A stretch of 64,000 nt of DNA from Bradyrhizobium stylosanthis (GTDB taxonomy: Bacteria > Pseudomonadota > Alphaproteobacteria > Rhizobiales > Xanthobacteraceae). Positions 33,654 through 42,307 of the stretch are shown here, piece by piece. A model generated the notes under the pieces. The model saw only the letters and a program-made list of their open reading frames with translations. It had not been told where the DNA came from and did no database searches. The position numbers and the translations under genes are program-made. Numbering within the stretch: the stretch's first letter is position 1; each line of letters opens with the position of its first letter. Location: contig NZ_LVEM01000003.1 of NCBI RefSeq assembly GCF_001641335.1, positions 243,202 to 307,201 on the forward strand, given 5' to 3'.

Positions 33654-34490
33654 CTAATCGCCCCTGAAGACCGGCTTGACTTTGTTGGCGAAAGCCTCGA
33701 ACGCGCGCTCGAAATCCGCCGTGGTCATGCACAATGCCTGGGCAACGGCCTCCGCCTCGATCGCTTCCTCCACCGACATCGCCCATTCCATGGCCAGCAT
33801 CCGCTTGGTCATGGTGTTGGCAAAGGTAGGTCCCTCCGCGATCTGTTTGGCCAGGACATGCGCCTGCGGCAGCACCTGCTCGGGCGTGACGATGCGGCTG
33901 AAGAAGCCCCAGCGCTCCCCCTCCTCCGCGGTCATGAACCGGCCGGTGTAGAGCAGCTCGGACGCGCGGGACTGCCCGATGATCCGCGGCAGGATGGCGC
34001 AAGCCCCCATGTCGCAGCCGGCCAGCCCCACCTTGTTGAACAGGAAGGCCACCTTGGCTCCGCTCGCCGCGAGGCGCATGTCCGAGGCCATGGCGATGAT
34101 CGCGCCGGCGCCGGCGCAGATGCCCTCGACCGCGGCAACGATCGGCTGCGGGCAGGCTCGCATCGCCTTGACGAGATCGCCGGTCATCCGCGTGAAGGCG
34201 GTCAGTCCCTTGGTGCCCATCTTGACGAGCGGGCCGATGATTTCGAACACGTCGCCGCCGGACGAGAAATTGCCGCCGGCACCGGTGACGACGATGGATT
34301 TGACCGCATCGTCAAACGCACAGGCGCGGAAGAAATCCGTCAGCTCCCGGTAGCTCTCGAAGGTCAGCGGATTCTTTCGCTCGGGACGATTGAGCGTCAC
34401 CGTGGCGACACCGTCGACCACGGCCAGCAGGAAGTGCTGCGGCGAATAATCCGCGAGCGGTATGGTCACGGGATTGGCTGGTCTGCTCAT
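33654..34490 (-). CDS. Enoyl-CoA hydratase/isomerase-family protein
   Basis: This 278-residue crotonase-fold enzyme has VATVTLNRPERKNPLTFESYREL, an oxyanion-hole segment GAGGNFSSGGDVFEIIG, and IVAAVEGICAGAGAIIAMASDMRLAASGAKVAF. The acid-base Glu positions near residue 140 are partly altered to Asp/Cys (KVGLAGCDMGACAILPRIIG), a pattern seen in hydratases of 2-aminobenzoyl-CoA pathways. It acts on a cyclic or ring-opened enoyl-CoA. It is co-directional with the SDR gene 39 bp upstream. Confidence 0.9.
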   Translation of the reverse strand: MSRPANPVTIPLADYSPQHFLLAVVDGVATVTLNRPERKNPLTFESYRELTDFFRACAFDDAVKSIVVTGAGGNFSSGGDVFEIIGPLVKMGTKGLTAFTRMTGDLVKAMRACPQPIVAAVEGICAGAGAIIAMASDMRLAASGAKVAFLFNKVGLAGCDMGACAILPRIIGQSRASELLYTGRFMTAEEGERWGFFSRIVTPEQVLPQAHVLAKQIAEGPTFANTMTKRMLAMEWAMSVEEAIEAEAVAQALCMTTADFERAFEAFANKVKPVFRGD

Positions 34491-34529
34491 GTGATCTCCT
34501 TGGCCTTCCTGTTCTGAACCCGCGCCGCG

Positions 34530-35291
34530 CTAGATCTCGCCGCCGGCAACTGCGATCGCCTGCCCGGTGATGGCGCCGGCGCCCTCGCCGCACAACCAGA
34601 GCACGGCATCCGCCACCTCCTGCGGCGTGATCAGCCGTCCTTGCGGATTGTGCCTGGCGAGGTCCGCGATCGCCTGCTCTCGGCTCCGGCCCGTCTTCTT
34701 CATGATGTTGTCGATGCTGCCGGCGACCAGATCGGTGTCGGTGAAGCCTGGACACACGGCGTTCACGGTGACATTGCTGCCGGCCATTTCGAGGGCGAGC
34801 GACCGCACGAGACCCACCACTGCGTGCTTGGCCGCAGTGTACGCGCTGACATAGGCATAACCCTTGAGGCCGGCTGTCGAGGCAACCGCCACGATGCGCC
34901 CGTAGGGACGATCCTTCATGCCCGGCAAGACCGCTCGGACGGCATGGACCACGCCCATGAAATTGACGTCCATCATGCGCGCAAAAAGAGCGCTGTCCGA
35001 TTTCACGAAGGGTGCGGATTCGGCACTGCCGGCGTTGGCGATCAGGATATCGATCGGCTGCCGCGCACTCGCTTTCTTGATGGCGGCGTTCAGAGACGCT
35101 TCGTCCGAGACGTCAGCGACGGCGGCAAAATGCGCGGCTCCCGCTTTGATCGCCTCTTCAAGAGTTGCGCCGTTCCGGCCAAGCACCGTCACGGTAGTGC
35201 CGGCATCGACGAGAGCGGCCGCGATCGCGCGGCCGATGCCCCGGCCGCCACCGGTGACCAGCGCGTGCGGCGATTGCGGCAATGCGGACAT
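34530..35291 (-). CDS. SDR-family dehydrogenase (3-hydroxyacyl-CoA dehydrogenase-like)
   Basis: This 253-residue classical SDR has TGGGRGIG near residue 11, an N-A-G motif ILIANAGSAES, the catalytic Ser in VAVASTAG, YTAAKHA (Tyr/Lys) near residue 152, and PGFTDTDLVAG after it. It is probably an alcohol dehydrogenase step in the CoA pathway. It is first in a leftward pair with the enoyl-CoA hydratase; operator copy 5 lies 43 bp upstream. Confidence 0.9.
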   Translation of the reverse strand: MSALPQSPHALVTGGGRGIGRAIAAALVDAGTTVTVLGRNGATLEEAIKAGAAHFAAVADVSDEASLNAAIKKASARQPIDILIANAGSAESAPFVKSDSALFARMMDVNFMGVVHAVRAVLPGMKDRPYGRIVAVASTAGLKGYAYVSAYTAAKHAVVGLVRSLALEMAGSNVTVNAVCPGFTDTDLVAGSIDNIMKKTGRSREQAIADLARHNPQGRLITPQEVADAVLWLCGEGAGAITGQAIAVAGGEI

Positions 35292-35334
35292 GCGCTGGCT
35301 CCTTCCGGATCTGCTGATCGCTCCGTCGGATATA

Positions 35335-35348
35335 TTTTAAACTTCAAA
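35335..35348. promoter_or_regulatory. Putative MarR operator copy 5
   Basis: TTTTAAACTTCAAA followed by TGATTGCAACG, 43 bp upstream of the leftward SDR gene in a divergent promoter. Confidence 0.66.
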
Positions 35349-35413
35349 TGATTGCAACGAAAGCGCCGCGCGGTGCCGTGGACGAGCCGCAGCGGAGACC
35401 GGCCCGGAAATTG

Positions 35414-35427
35414 CTTTAAGTATAAAA
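35414..35427. promoter_or_regulatory. Putative MarR operator copy 6
   Basis: CTTTAAGTATAAAA followed by TTATCTC, 63 bp upstream of the rightward hydrolase start. It is the least conserved copy. Confidence 0.6.
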
Positions 35428-35489
35428 TTATCTCTTCCCATCCCTCACAGGCCTGTTAGCATCGCCGGGCCAAAGCCAAAGGATGCCGC

Positions 35490-36305
35490 GTGTCGCAGCC
35501 TGCGCCAATGATAACAAGGGACGGCCGCTTCGCCTATGAAGCTGCTGGGGCTCCTGATGCGACACCTCTGATCTTTCTGCATGGCATCGGCGGCGCAGCG
35601 CGCGCCTGGCGACGGCAGCTTGTCACGTTCGGCAGCCGCTTTCGTGCAATCGCGTGGGATATGCCGGGCTATGGCGGGTCCGCACCGCTTCCCAGCGTCA
35701 GCATCGCTGCCTTGGCGGATGCGCTCCAACGTTTCATCGAACAGCTCGGTGCGACCAGCCCTGTTCTGGTCGGCCATTCCATCGGCGGCATGATTGTCCA
35801 GAAATGGCTGGTGCAATCGCCAAAACTGGCGCGCGCAGTCGTCCTGGCGCAGACCAGTCCGGCATTCGGCAAGGCCGATGGCGACTGGCAGAAATCGTTC
35901 ATCACGGCACGGCTCGGGCCGCTCGACCGCGGCGAGACGATGAAATCGCTGGCGCCCTCGCTGGTGAAAGAGCTCGTCGGCGAAAATCCTGATCCGAGCG
36001 GAATGGAGCTTGCGCGCGAATGCATGGCAAGCGTGCCGGAGGCGAGCTATCGCGCCATGATGCTTGCCCTGATCGGTTTCGATCAACGCAGCACGCTCAA
36101 GGATATCTCCGTTCCGACGCTGCTGCTGTCAGGCTCCAAGGACAACAATGCGCCGGCGCCGATGATGGCGAAGACGGCGACCTACATCCCCTCCGCTGAA
36201 TATACCGAGCTCGCCGGCGTCGGCCATCTCGCCAACCTTGAGCGGCCTGACGCCTTTGACGAGGCCCTCGGCCGGTTCCTGAATTCCGTCGCGACCAAAG
36301 CCTGA
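35490..36305 (+). CDS. Alpha/beta-fold hydrolase
   Basis: This 271-residue alpha/beta hydrolase has the oxyanion strand PLIFLHGIGGAARAWRRQL, nucleophile elbow GHSIGG (Ser near residue 97), Asp in GSKDNNAP, and His in GVGHLANLERPD. Candidate roles are ring-opening of a cyclic beta-keto intermediate or thioester hydrolysis. The GTG start at 35490 has AAAGGA 6 bases upstream. It leads a rightward five-gene operon of acyl-CoA metabolism genes. Confidence 0.87.
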   Translation: MSQPAPMITRDGRFAYEAAGAPDATPLIFLHGIGGAARAWRRQLVTFGSRFRAIAWDMPGYGGSAPLPSVSIAALADALQRFIEQLGATSPVLVGHSIGGMIVQKWLVQSPKLARAVVLAQTSPAFGKADGDWQKSFITARLGPLDRGETMKSLAPSLVKELVGENPDPSGMELARECMASVPEASYRAMMLALIGFDQRSTLKDISVPTLLLSGSKDNNAPAPMMAKTATYIPSAEYTELAGVGHLANLERPDAFDEALGRFLNSVATKA

Positions 36306-36317
36306 GGTGACTGCGCA

Positions 36318-37607
36318 ATGACCATGCAAGTCAGCAAAACCATCGGCGCAACCGGCAAGATCGCGCTGGATGCGCCGATCTTCGACCCCGTTGCGTTCCG
36401 TCTCAGCGAAGAACAGGCCGGCATCATTGCGCGTGCACGGGAGATCGGTCAGAGCGTGTTCGCCGGCCGCGCCGCGACCTACGATCGCGAGGCGATCTTT
36501 CCGACGGAGAATTATCGCGACCTGCACCGGGTCGGCCTGCTTGGCATCGCCGTCCCCAAGAAGCACGGCGGGCTTGGCGCGAACTATCAGACCTATGCCC
36601 TCGCGGCCGCCGAAATCGGCCGCTATTGCGGCGCGACGGCGCTGACCTGGAACATGCATGTCTGCTCGACGCTATGGTCGGGCCCCCTCGCCGACGATCT
36701 CGACATGGATACGGAAACCCGCGCAGAGCACGAGCGACGGCGCGCAGTCCATTACAAGCGCATCGTCGAGGACGGCGCGATCTACTCGCAGCCCTTCTCC
36801 GAGGGCGGCGCGGCGGCCGCGGGCGGCGTTGCCTTCGGTACAGAGGCAAAGCCCGTCGAGGGCGGCTGGATCGTCAACGGCAAGAAGATCTTTGCATCCC
36901 TGTCCGGCCACGCCGACTATTACGGCGTGCTGTGCACCGAGATCGAGGAAGGCGAGAAAGCTTCGCGCCGCAATACGCTTTATCTCGCAATCCCCGCGAA
37001 ATCGCACGGGGTCTCGGTCGTCGGCGACTGGGATCCGCTCGGCATGCGCGGCACTGTGTCGCGGACGCTGCTGTTCAAGGACGTCTTTGTGCCGGACGAT
37101 TCTGCGCTGATGCCTCGTGGCGTCTATTTCCAGGCCGCGATGCGCTGGCCGCACATGTTCCTGACGCTGTCCCCGACCTATATGGGCCTCGCGCAAGCGG
37201 CCTATGACTTCACGGTGCGCTATCTGCGTGGCGAGGTTCCGGGTATGCCGCCGGTCAAGCGGCGGATGTATCCGACCAAGCAGATCGCGGTCGCGCAGAT
37301 GCAGATCAAGCTCGAGCAGATCAAGGGAATCTGGTTCCAGGCGGTTACGGAAGCGCGCGCCAATCCGAGCAAGGAACAGGTTCTGCGCGCTTACGCCGCG
37401 CAGTATTCCGTCATGGAAGGCGCCAATGAGCTCGCTGCGCTGGCGATCCGCACCTGCGGCGGGCAGGCCATGCTGAGGTCGCTGCCGCTGGAGCGTATCT
37501 ATCGTGACAGCCGTTGCGGCTCGCTGATGCTCCCCTGGACGGCCGAGCTTTGCCTCGACCGTATCGGACGCGAGGCACTGTACGAGGCCGGCGAAGCGGA
37601 CGACTGA
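36318..37607 (+). CDS. Acyl-CoA dehydrogenase-family flavoprotein
   Basis: This 429-residue protein has the ACAD fold: N-terminal helices, YSQPFSEGGAAAAGGVAFGTEAKPVEGGWIVNGKKIFAS across the FAD/substrate region, and a C-terminal helical domain ending in RTCGGQAMLRSLPLERIYRDSRCGSLMLPWTAELC. The usual catalytic Glu position near the C-terminus is not obvious, so it may be an acyl-CoA dehydrogenase with a shifted base or a related oxidase. It is part of the operon with ligase and dehydrogenases. Confidence 0.88.
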   Translation: MTMQVSKTIGATGKIALDAPIFDPVAFRLSEEQAGIIARAREIGQSVFAGRAATYDREAIFPTENYRDLHRVGLLGIAVPKKHGGLGANYQTYALAAAEIGRYCGATALTWNMHVCSTLWSGPLADDLDMDTETRAEHERRRAVHYKRIVEDGAIYSQPFSEGGAAAAGGVAFGTEAKPVEGGWIVNGKKIFASLSGHADYYGVLCTEIEEGEKASRRNTLYLAIPAKSHGVSVVGDWDPLGMRGTVSRTLLFKDVFVPDDSALMPRGVYFQAAMRWPHMFLTLSPTYMGLAQAAYDFTVRYLRGEVPGMPPVKRRMYPTKQIAVAQMQIKLEQIKGIWFQAVTEARANPSKEQVLRAYAAQYSVMEGANELAALAIRTCGGQAMLRSLPLERIYRDSRCGSLMLPWTAELCLDRIGREALYEAGEADD

Positions 37608-37609
37608 CA

Positions 37610-39145
37610 GTGGACCTCTGTAGTCTGATCGACCGCAACGCGGCGTTCGCGCCAGACAAGACAGCCATTGCCTTCGAAGGGGAACGGCTGAGCTATGCGG
37701 CGTTCGCCGCGCGCATCGAGCAGACAGCCACAGCCATGAAGCAGGAGCTCGGCGTCGGACGCGGCGATCGCGTGGCCATCCTCAGCCTGAACCGGCCAGA
37801 CTACCTGGTTCTGCTCTACGCATGCGCGCGGCTCGGCGCGATTCTGGTGCCGCTGAATTGGCGGCTGGCGGTCGCCGAGCAACTGTTCATTCTTACCGAT
37901 GCGAGCGCCAAGGTGCTGGTGCTCGAACAGGCCTTTGCCGGAGTTCTGGCCGAACTTGCACAAACAGCGCCAGGCACGTCCGTTGTCGGCCTCGACTTCG
38001 CGCCGCCCGGTGGCACGACACTCGAAGGCCTGTTGACTGGCCGCGAAGGCAGCGGCCGCAACCCGCACACTGATCTCTCCTGCCCGCTCCTGATCGTCTA
38101 CACGTCAGGAACGACCGGGCGACCGAAGGGCGCGGTGCTGCGGCAGGAGGCGCTATTCTGGAACGGCGTCATGAGCCAGCACATGCACAACATGACGTCC
38201 GACGATCATGTGCTGACCGTGCTGCCGTTCTTCCACGTCGGCGGCCTCAACATCCAGACCACGCCCGCGCTTCAACTCGGCGCGACGGTCACGATCCTCG
38301 CTCGTTTCACGCCGGACACTGCGCTCGTGACCATTGAGCGGGAACGGCCGACCCTGACAGTCATGGTACCCGCGATCATTCAGGCCGTGAGCGAGCATCC
38401 CGCATGGGCCTCAGCCGACCTCTCGTCACTCAAAGCCGTCGCCACCGGCTCGACCATCGTGCCACCGCATTTGATCGACCGCTTCGTTGCGCGCAGCGTG
38501 CCAGTCCTTCAGGTCTACGGCTCGACCGAAACCTGCCCCATCGCCGTCTACACGCGGCTTGGCGGCGATCTTTCGCGCGCGGGATCGACCGGGCTTGCAG
38601 GCCTGTGCTGCGAAGCCAAGGTGATCGATCAGGCCGGCAGGGAAGTTCCGGCGGGCACGCCGGGTGAGATCGCGGTGCGCGGTCCCAACGTATTCTTCGA
38701 GTATTGGGGCAATGCGGATGCGACACGCGAGGCGTTGCACGACGGCTGGTATCGCACCGGCGATATCGGCCTGTGCGACGCCGACGGCTATTTCTGGGTT
38801 CGCGACCGCAAGAAGAACATGATCATTTCCGGCGGCGAGAATGTCTATCCGGCCGAGGTCGAGCGTGTCCTCCTCGAACATCCCGATGTCAGCGAATGCG
38901 CTGTAATCGGCCGTCCGGATCCGCGCTGGGACGAGGTACCTGTTGCGTACGTCATCCGACGATCCGGATGCGGGATCGAAGCGGACGAGCTGAGAGCTCA
39001 TGTTCAGGCGCAGCTCGCGCGCTACAAAATCCCCCGTGACATCGTCTTCGTTACCGATCTGCCGCGTACGGCACTGGGCAAGGTCCAGCATTTCCTGCTG
39101 AAGCAGCTTGATGCGCGCTCGCGCGCGCAAGGAGAAGCATCTTGA
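37610..39145 (+). CDS. AMP-dependent acyl-CoA ligase
   Basis: This 511-residue adenylate-forming ligase has IVYTSGTTGRPKGAVLRQE (about 160), QVYGSTETCPIAV, the hinge YRTGDIGLCDADGYFWVRDRKKNMIISGGENVYPAEVE, and C-terminal LPRTALGKVQHFLLKQ with the catalytic Lys. The GTG start at 37610 lies 2 bp after the preceding stop; the frame open to 37514 is inside the upstream gene. It would activate an aliphatic or aryl acid, possibly a dicarboxylate from ring cleavage. It overlaps the next gene by 4 bp. Confidence 0.9.
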   Translation: MDLCSLIDRNAAFAPDKTAIAFEGERLSYAAFAARIEQTATAMKQELGVGRGDRVAILSLNRPDYLVLLYACARLGAILVPLNWRLAVAEQLFILTDASAKVLVLEQAFAGVLAELAQTAPGTSVVGLDFAPPGGTTLEGLLTGREGSGRNPHTDLSCPLLIVYTSGTTGRPKGAVLRQEALFWNGVMSQHMHNMTSDDHVLTVLPFFHVGGLNIQTTPALQLGATVTILARFTPDTALVTIERERPTLTVMVPAIIQAVSEHPAWASADLSSLKAVATGSTIVPPHLIDRFVARSVPVLQVYGSTETCPIAVYTRLGGDLSRAGSTGLAGLCCEAKVIDQAGREVPAGTPGEIAVRGPNVFFEYWGNADATREALHDGWYRTGDIGLCDADGYFWVRDRKKNMIISGGENVYPAEVERVLLEHPDVSECAVIGRPDPRWDEVPVAYVIRRSGCGIEADELRAHVQAQLARYKIPRDIVFVTDLPRTALGKVQHFLLKQLDARSRAQGEAS

Positions 39146-40230
39146 AGATTGCAGTCCTGGGTGGGGGAAACGGCTCCTTCGCGGCCGCGGGCGATTTCGC
39201 GCTGTCGGGGCACGTGGTCCGGCTCTGGCGCCGTGACGCGGATCAGGTCGCAGCACATGTTGCCGCCGGTTCGCGCATTGTGGTGAAGGATCACAACGGT
39301 CGTCATGACGTCAAGCTCGGGCTGGTGACGACCGACATCGCCGAAGCCGTCAACGAGGTCGAGCTGATCGTCTGCCCTGCCCCCGCTTTCGCCCAGCCGG
39401 ACATTGCCCGGCTGCTCGCACCGCACCTGCGGGACGGACAGGTCGTGTTCCTGCCGCCAGCGACATTCGGCTCGATGATTTTCGCACAGGCCGCGCGGGA
39501 GGCCGGCAACCCGGCCTCAGCGAGCTTTGCCGAGACCGGCACATTGCCCTGGCTCACCCGCAAGCACGGGCCGTTCGAAGTCGCAATCACCATTCGCGCC
39601 AAGCGATTGCCCGTCGGTGTCTTTCCGCTGGATCAGGCGCCGCACGCGCTCGACGTGATCGGACGCGCCTTCCCCGACGCGATCGAACCATGCGGCGATG
39701 CACTGTCCGGCGCCCTGATGAACGCGGGGCCTATCATCCACCCGCCGCTGATCGTGATGAACGCCGGCCCGATCGAGCACTTCGAAAAGTGGGACATTCA
39801 CAAGGAGGGGACGCAGGGTGCGATCCGCCGGGTTACCGACGCGCTCGACGCGGAGCGGATCGCCGTGCGCGAGGCACTGGGCTACGGCGCCCCCCATTTC
39901 CCGCTGGCGCACCACTATGCCAGGGAAGGCGAGATCTGGATGTACGGCCGCGGCTCGCACGACCGCCTGACCGATTCCGGCGACTGGCGTGAGCGGATCG
40001 TGCTGACCGAGCACCGCTATATGCGCGAGGATTTGCGGCTGGGCTTGTCGCTGCTGGTCTCCATCGCCTCCCTGGCGGGCGTGGCAACGCCACTGGCCAA
40101 GGCCTTCCTGGCCATCGGCGGAGCAATCTGCGGCGAGGATTTTGCTCAAGGCGGCCGGACGCTCGATACGCTCGGTCTTGGCAACCTCGGCAAGGCCGAA
40201 TTGCAGACGCTGCTTCGCAATGGATTTTGA
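39142..40230 (+). CDS. Octopine/nopaline dehydrogenase-family protein
   Basis: This 362-residue protein has an N-terminal Rossmann fold (IAVLGGGNGSFAAAGDFALSGH) and the ODH C-terminal helical domain (LMNAGPIIHPPLIVMNAGPIEH, and EALGYGAPHFPLAHHY with the family His). Opine dehydrogenases reductively condense an amino acid and an oxoacid, or do the reverse. The TTG start at 39142 overlaps the ligase stop and has AAGGAGAA upstream. Its presence inside a beta-oxidation-type operon is unusual; it could act on an amino-containing intermediate (inference). Confidence 0.87.
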   Translation: MKIAVLGGGNGSFAAAGDFALSGHVVRLWRRDADQVAAHVAAGSRIVVKDHNGRHDVKLGLVTTDIAEAVNEVELIVCPAPAFAQPDIARLLAPHLRDGQVVFLPPATFGSMIFAQAAREAGNPASASFAETGTLPWLTRKHGPFEVAITIRAKRLPVGVFPLDQAPHALDVIGRAFPDAIEPCGDALSGALMNAGPIIHPPLIVMNAGPIEHFEKWDIHKEGTQGAIRRVTDALDAERIAVREALGYGAPHFPLAHHYAREGEIWMYGRGSHDRLTDSGDWRERIVLTEHRYMREDLRLGLSLLVSIASLAGVATPLAKAFLAIGGAICGEDFAQGGRTLDTLGLGNLGKAELQTLLRNGF

Positions 40231-40233
40231 CCA

Positions 40234-41226
40234 ATGACCGGTCGCGCTGACATCGCCTGTCTCGGAGCCGGCCGCATGGGGCGCGGCATCGCAGTCGCGT
40301 TCGCCTACGCGGGGCATACTGTCACGATGATCGACATCAAGGGCCGCTCAACCGAGGAATTTGCGAAGCTGGAGGTCGACGCACTCGGCGAAGTCAGGAA
40401 GACCTTTGCAAGCCTCGCGAAGCTGGGGCTGCTGACCGAGGCGGATGTTGATCCGCTCATCGCGCGCGTGTCGGTGGTGCCGGCCGGTCAGGGTGACGCA
40501 GCACTCACTGAAGCCGGAATGGTCTTCGAGGGCGTTCCTGAGGTCGTCGAGCTCAAGCGGGACGTGCTCGGCGCGGCTTCAAGGCGGGTCGGTCCTGAGA
40601 CGATCATTGCATCGACCACGTCGACCATCCTGGTCGACGATCTCTCCGGTGCGATCGTGAACCCGCGTCGCTTTCTCAACGTGCACTGGCTCAACCCGGC
40701 CTATCTTATTCCGCTGGTCGAGGTCTCGCCAGGTAAAGCCACCGATCCCGCTGTCGTAGCGGAGGTCAAGGCGCTGCTTGAAGGAATCGGAAAGGTCCCG
40801 GTGGTCTGCGCCGCGACGCCCGGCTTCATCGTCCCGCGCATCCAGGCGCTGGCGATGAACGAGGCCGCGCGCATGGTCGAGGAAGGCGTCGCGAGCGCCG
40901 AGGACATCGACAAGGCGATCCGATACGGCTTCGGCTTCCGCTATGCCGTGCTCGGGCTGCTGGAATTCATCGACTGGGGCGGCGGCGACATTTTGTACTA
41001 CGCCAGCCGTTATCTCGAGGGCGCGCTCGGCAGCGACCGTTATCGGGCGCCCGAGGTGATTTCGAAGAACATGCACGAGGGCCGGATCGGTCTGCGCACG
41101 GGCGCCGGCTTTCTCGATTATTCAGGCATGGACGTTGACGCCTATCGGGTCAAGCGTCTGCAGGCCATGGTGGACCTGCTCCGTCACTTCAACCTGGCTC
41201 GCCCGCCTGTGCTCGACCGAAACTAG
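40234..41226 (+). CDS. 3-hydroxyacyl-CoA dehydrogenase-family protein
   Basis: This 330-residue protein has an N-terminal NAD domain (IACLGAGRMGRGIAVAFAYAGHTVTMIDIK), the HAD signature region RRFLNVHWLNPAYLIPLVEVSPG with the catalytic His, and PGFIVPRIQALAMNEAARMVEEGVAS in the C-terminal dimer domain. It oxidises a 3-hydroxyacyl-CoA. It is last in the rightward operon; its TAG stop shares CTAG with the convergent dioxygenase gene's stop. Confidence 0.9.
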   Translation: MTGRADIACLGAGRMGRGIAVAFAYAGHTVTMIDIKGRSTEEFAKLEVDALGEVRKTFASLAKLGLLTEADVDPLIARVSVVPAGQGDAALTEAGMVFEGVPEVVELKRDVLGAASRRVGPETIIASTTSTILVDDLSGAIVNPRRFLNVHWLNPAYLIPLVEVSPGKATDPAVVAEVKALLEGIGKVPVVCAATPGFIVPRIQALAMNEAARMVEEGVASAEDIDKAIRYGFGFRYAVLGLLEFIDWGGGDILYYASRYLEGALGSDRYRAPEVISKNMHEGRIGLRTGAGFLDYSGMDVDAYRVKRLQAMVDLLRHFNLARPPVLDRN

Positions 41227-42269
41227 CCGAAGACGTCCTGGAGCACCCCGTCCCGGACCACCGCGACACCATCGAGCTCGATGGTCGTTCCCATCATCGG
41301 CAGATCGAAATGACCTGCCGTGTAGCGGCCGGCGAATTCGTTTGCTCCGGTCGAGAACAGGAAATTGCCGGACACGGCACGGATTTCCGTGCCGTTGGTG
41401 TCGCGCTGATCGTACATGGATAGCGCTTCGTAGCGCGCGCCCGGATTCATGCCGAAGCCGACATGGGACACAGCGTAGGCCTCGCGGTCGCCCCAGGCGG
41501 CAAGATAGGCGCGCATCATCGCGGCATCCGTGCCCTCGCCTTCCAGTTCGACGACATAATCGTCCTTCAGCGTCATCTTGACCGGCGAGGTCAGGTAGCG
41601 CTTGAAGGTCAGGTTGATGTCGCCGGGCGCCATCACCAGCGTGCCGTTGATCGTCCCGCTCTTGGGGAAGCTGACGACGATGCCGCCGGGCCAATGTGCC
41701 AGCGTGCCGGGCTTGTCGGTCCAGCCCCACACACCGACCGTTGAAGCCCCCACCATGTCGACGTCGAGCGCCGTGCCGGCCTTCGACGTCACCTGCATGC
41801 GCTTGGTTCCGCGCAGCATTTTGGCCGCGGCGCGGACGCGTTTCTCCAGCGCCGGATCCGGCACCATCCGTTCCAGCGCCTCTGGATGCTCGTTCGAGAT
41901 CACCAGGATTCGCGCGCCTGCTTTGAGGATCTCAGGCGTCTCCACCGCATGCATCAAGCCCTCGATGGTGCAATCCACGACAAAGCCGGCCTGCTGAAGT
42001 GCAGTGATGACCGGACCAAGCTTTTGGATCGCCTCGCTCGCCCCGGTCGAGCGGACCGGAACGATATTCCGATTGCGCGGCGTCGGCATCACGACGTGGA
42101 ACGGCCGCGCGCCCATGCGCAGCAGTGCGAGCTCTGCCAGATGAACATTCAACGCGCGCGACTGGGTTTCCGAGAGAATTGCCGCGGTATCGCCGGCCTT
42201 GACGGCGCATCGCTCAAAGATCTCACAAAATGCGTCGATCCATTTTGCTTCGATGCGATCGGCCAGCAT
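41223..42269 (-). CDS. NicX-like 2,5-dihydroxypyridine 5,6-dioxygenase-family protein
   Basis: This 348-residue protein is related to NicX of nicotinate degradation (M29-aminopeptidase-like fold). Shared landmarks are ARILVISNEHPEALERMVPD, SKAGTALD, TLVMAPGDINLTFKRYLTSP, SHVGFGMNP (His269) and GHFDLPM (His320, Asp322). The two His and one Asp correspond to the iron ligands of NicX as I recall them. It would cleave a hydroxylated ring extradiol-style, or be a divergent hydrolase. It is last in a leftward operon with an ABC importer (38 bp downstream of the permease), so it probably acts on the imported compound. The start has GGGAGAG upstream. Confidence 0.8.
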   Translation of the reverse strand: MLADRIEAKWIDAFCEIFERCAVKAGDTAAILSETQSRALNVHLAELALLRMGARPFHVVMPTPRNRNIVPVRSTGASEAIQKLGPVITALQQAGFVVDCTIEGLMHAVETPEILKAGARILVISNEHPEALERMVPDPALEKRVRAAAKMLRGTKRMQVTSKAGTALDVDMVGASTVGVWGWTDKPGTLAHWPGGIVVSFPKSGTINGTLVMAPGDINLTFKRYLTSPVKMTLKDDYVVELEGEGTDAAMMRAYLAAWGDREAYAVSHVGFGMNPGARYEALSMYDQRDTNGTEIRAVSGNFLFSTGANEFAGRYTAGHFDLPMMGTTIELDGVAVVRDGVLQDVFG

Positions 42270-42307
42270 GCTTCTCTCCCGGTATCCTAGTTTATTGTTC
42301 AGTCAAA

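Noticed and set aside
41223..41226. Overlapping stop codons of convergent genes (CTAG) as a functional signal
   Set aside because: Compact convergent ends like this occur by chance and have no terminator structure here.
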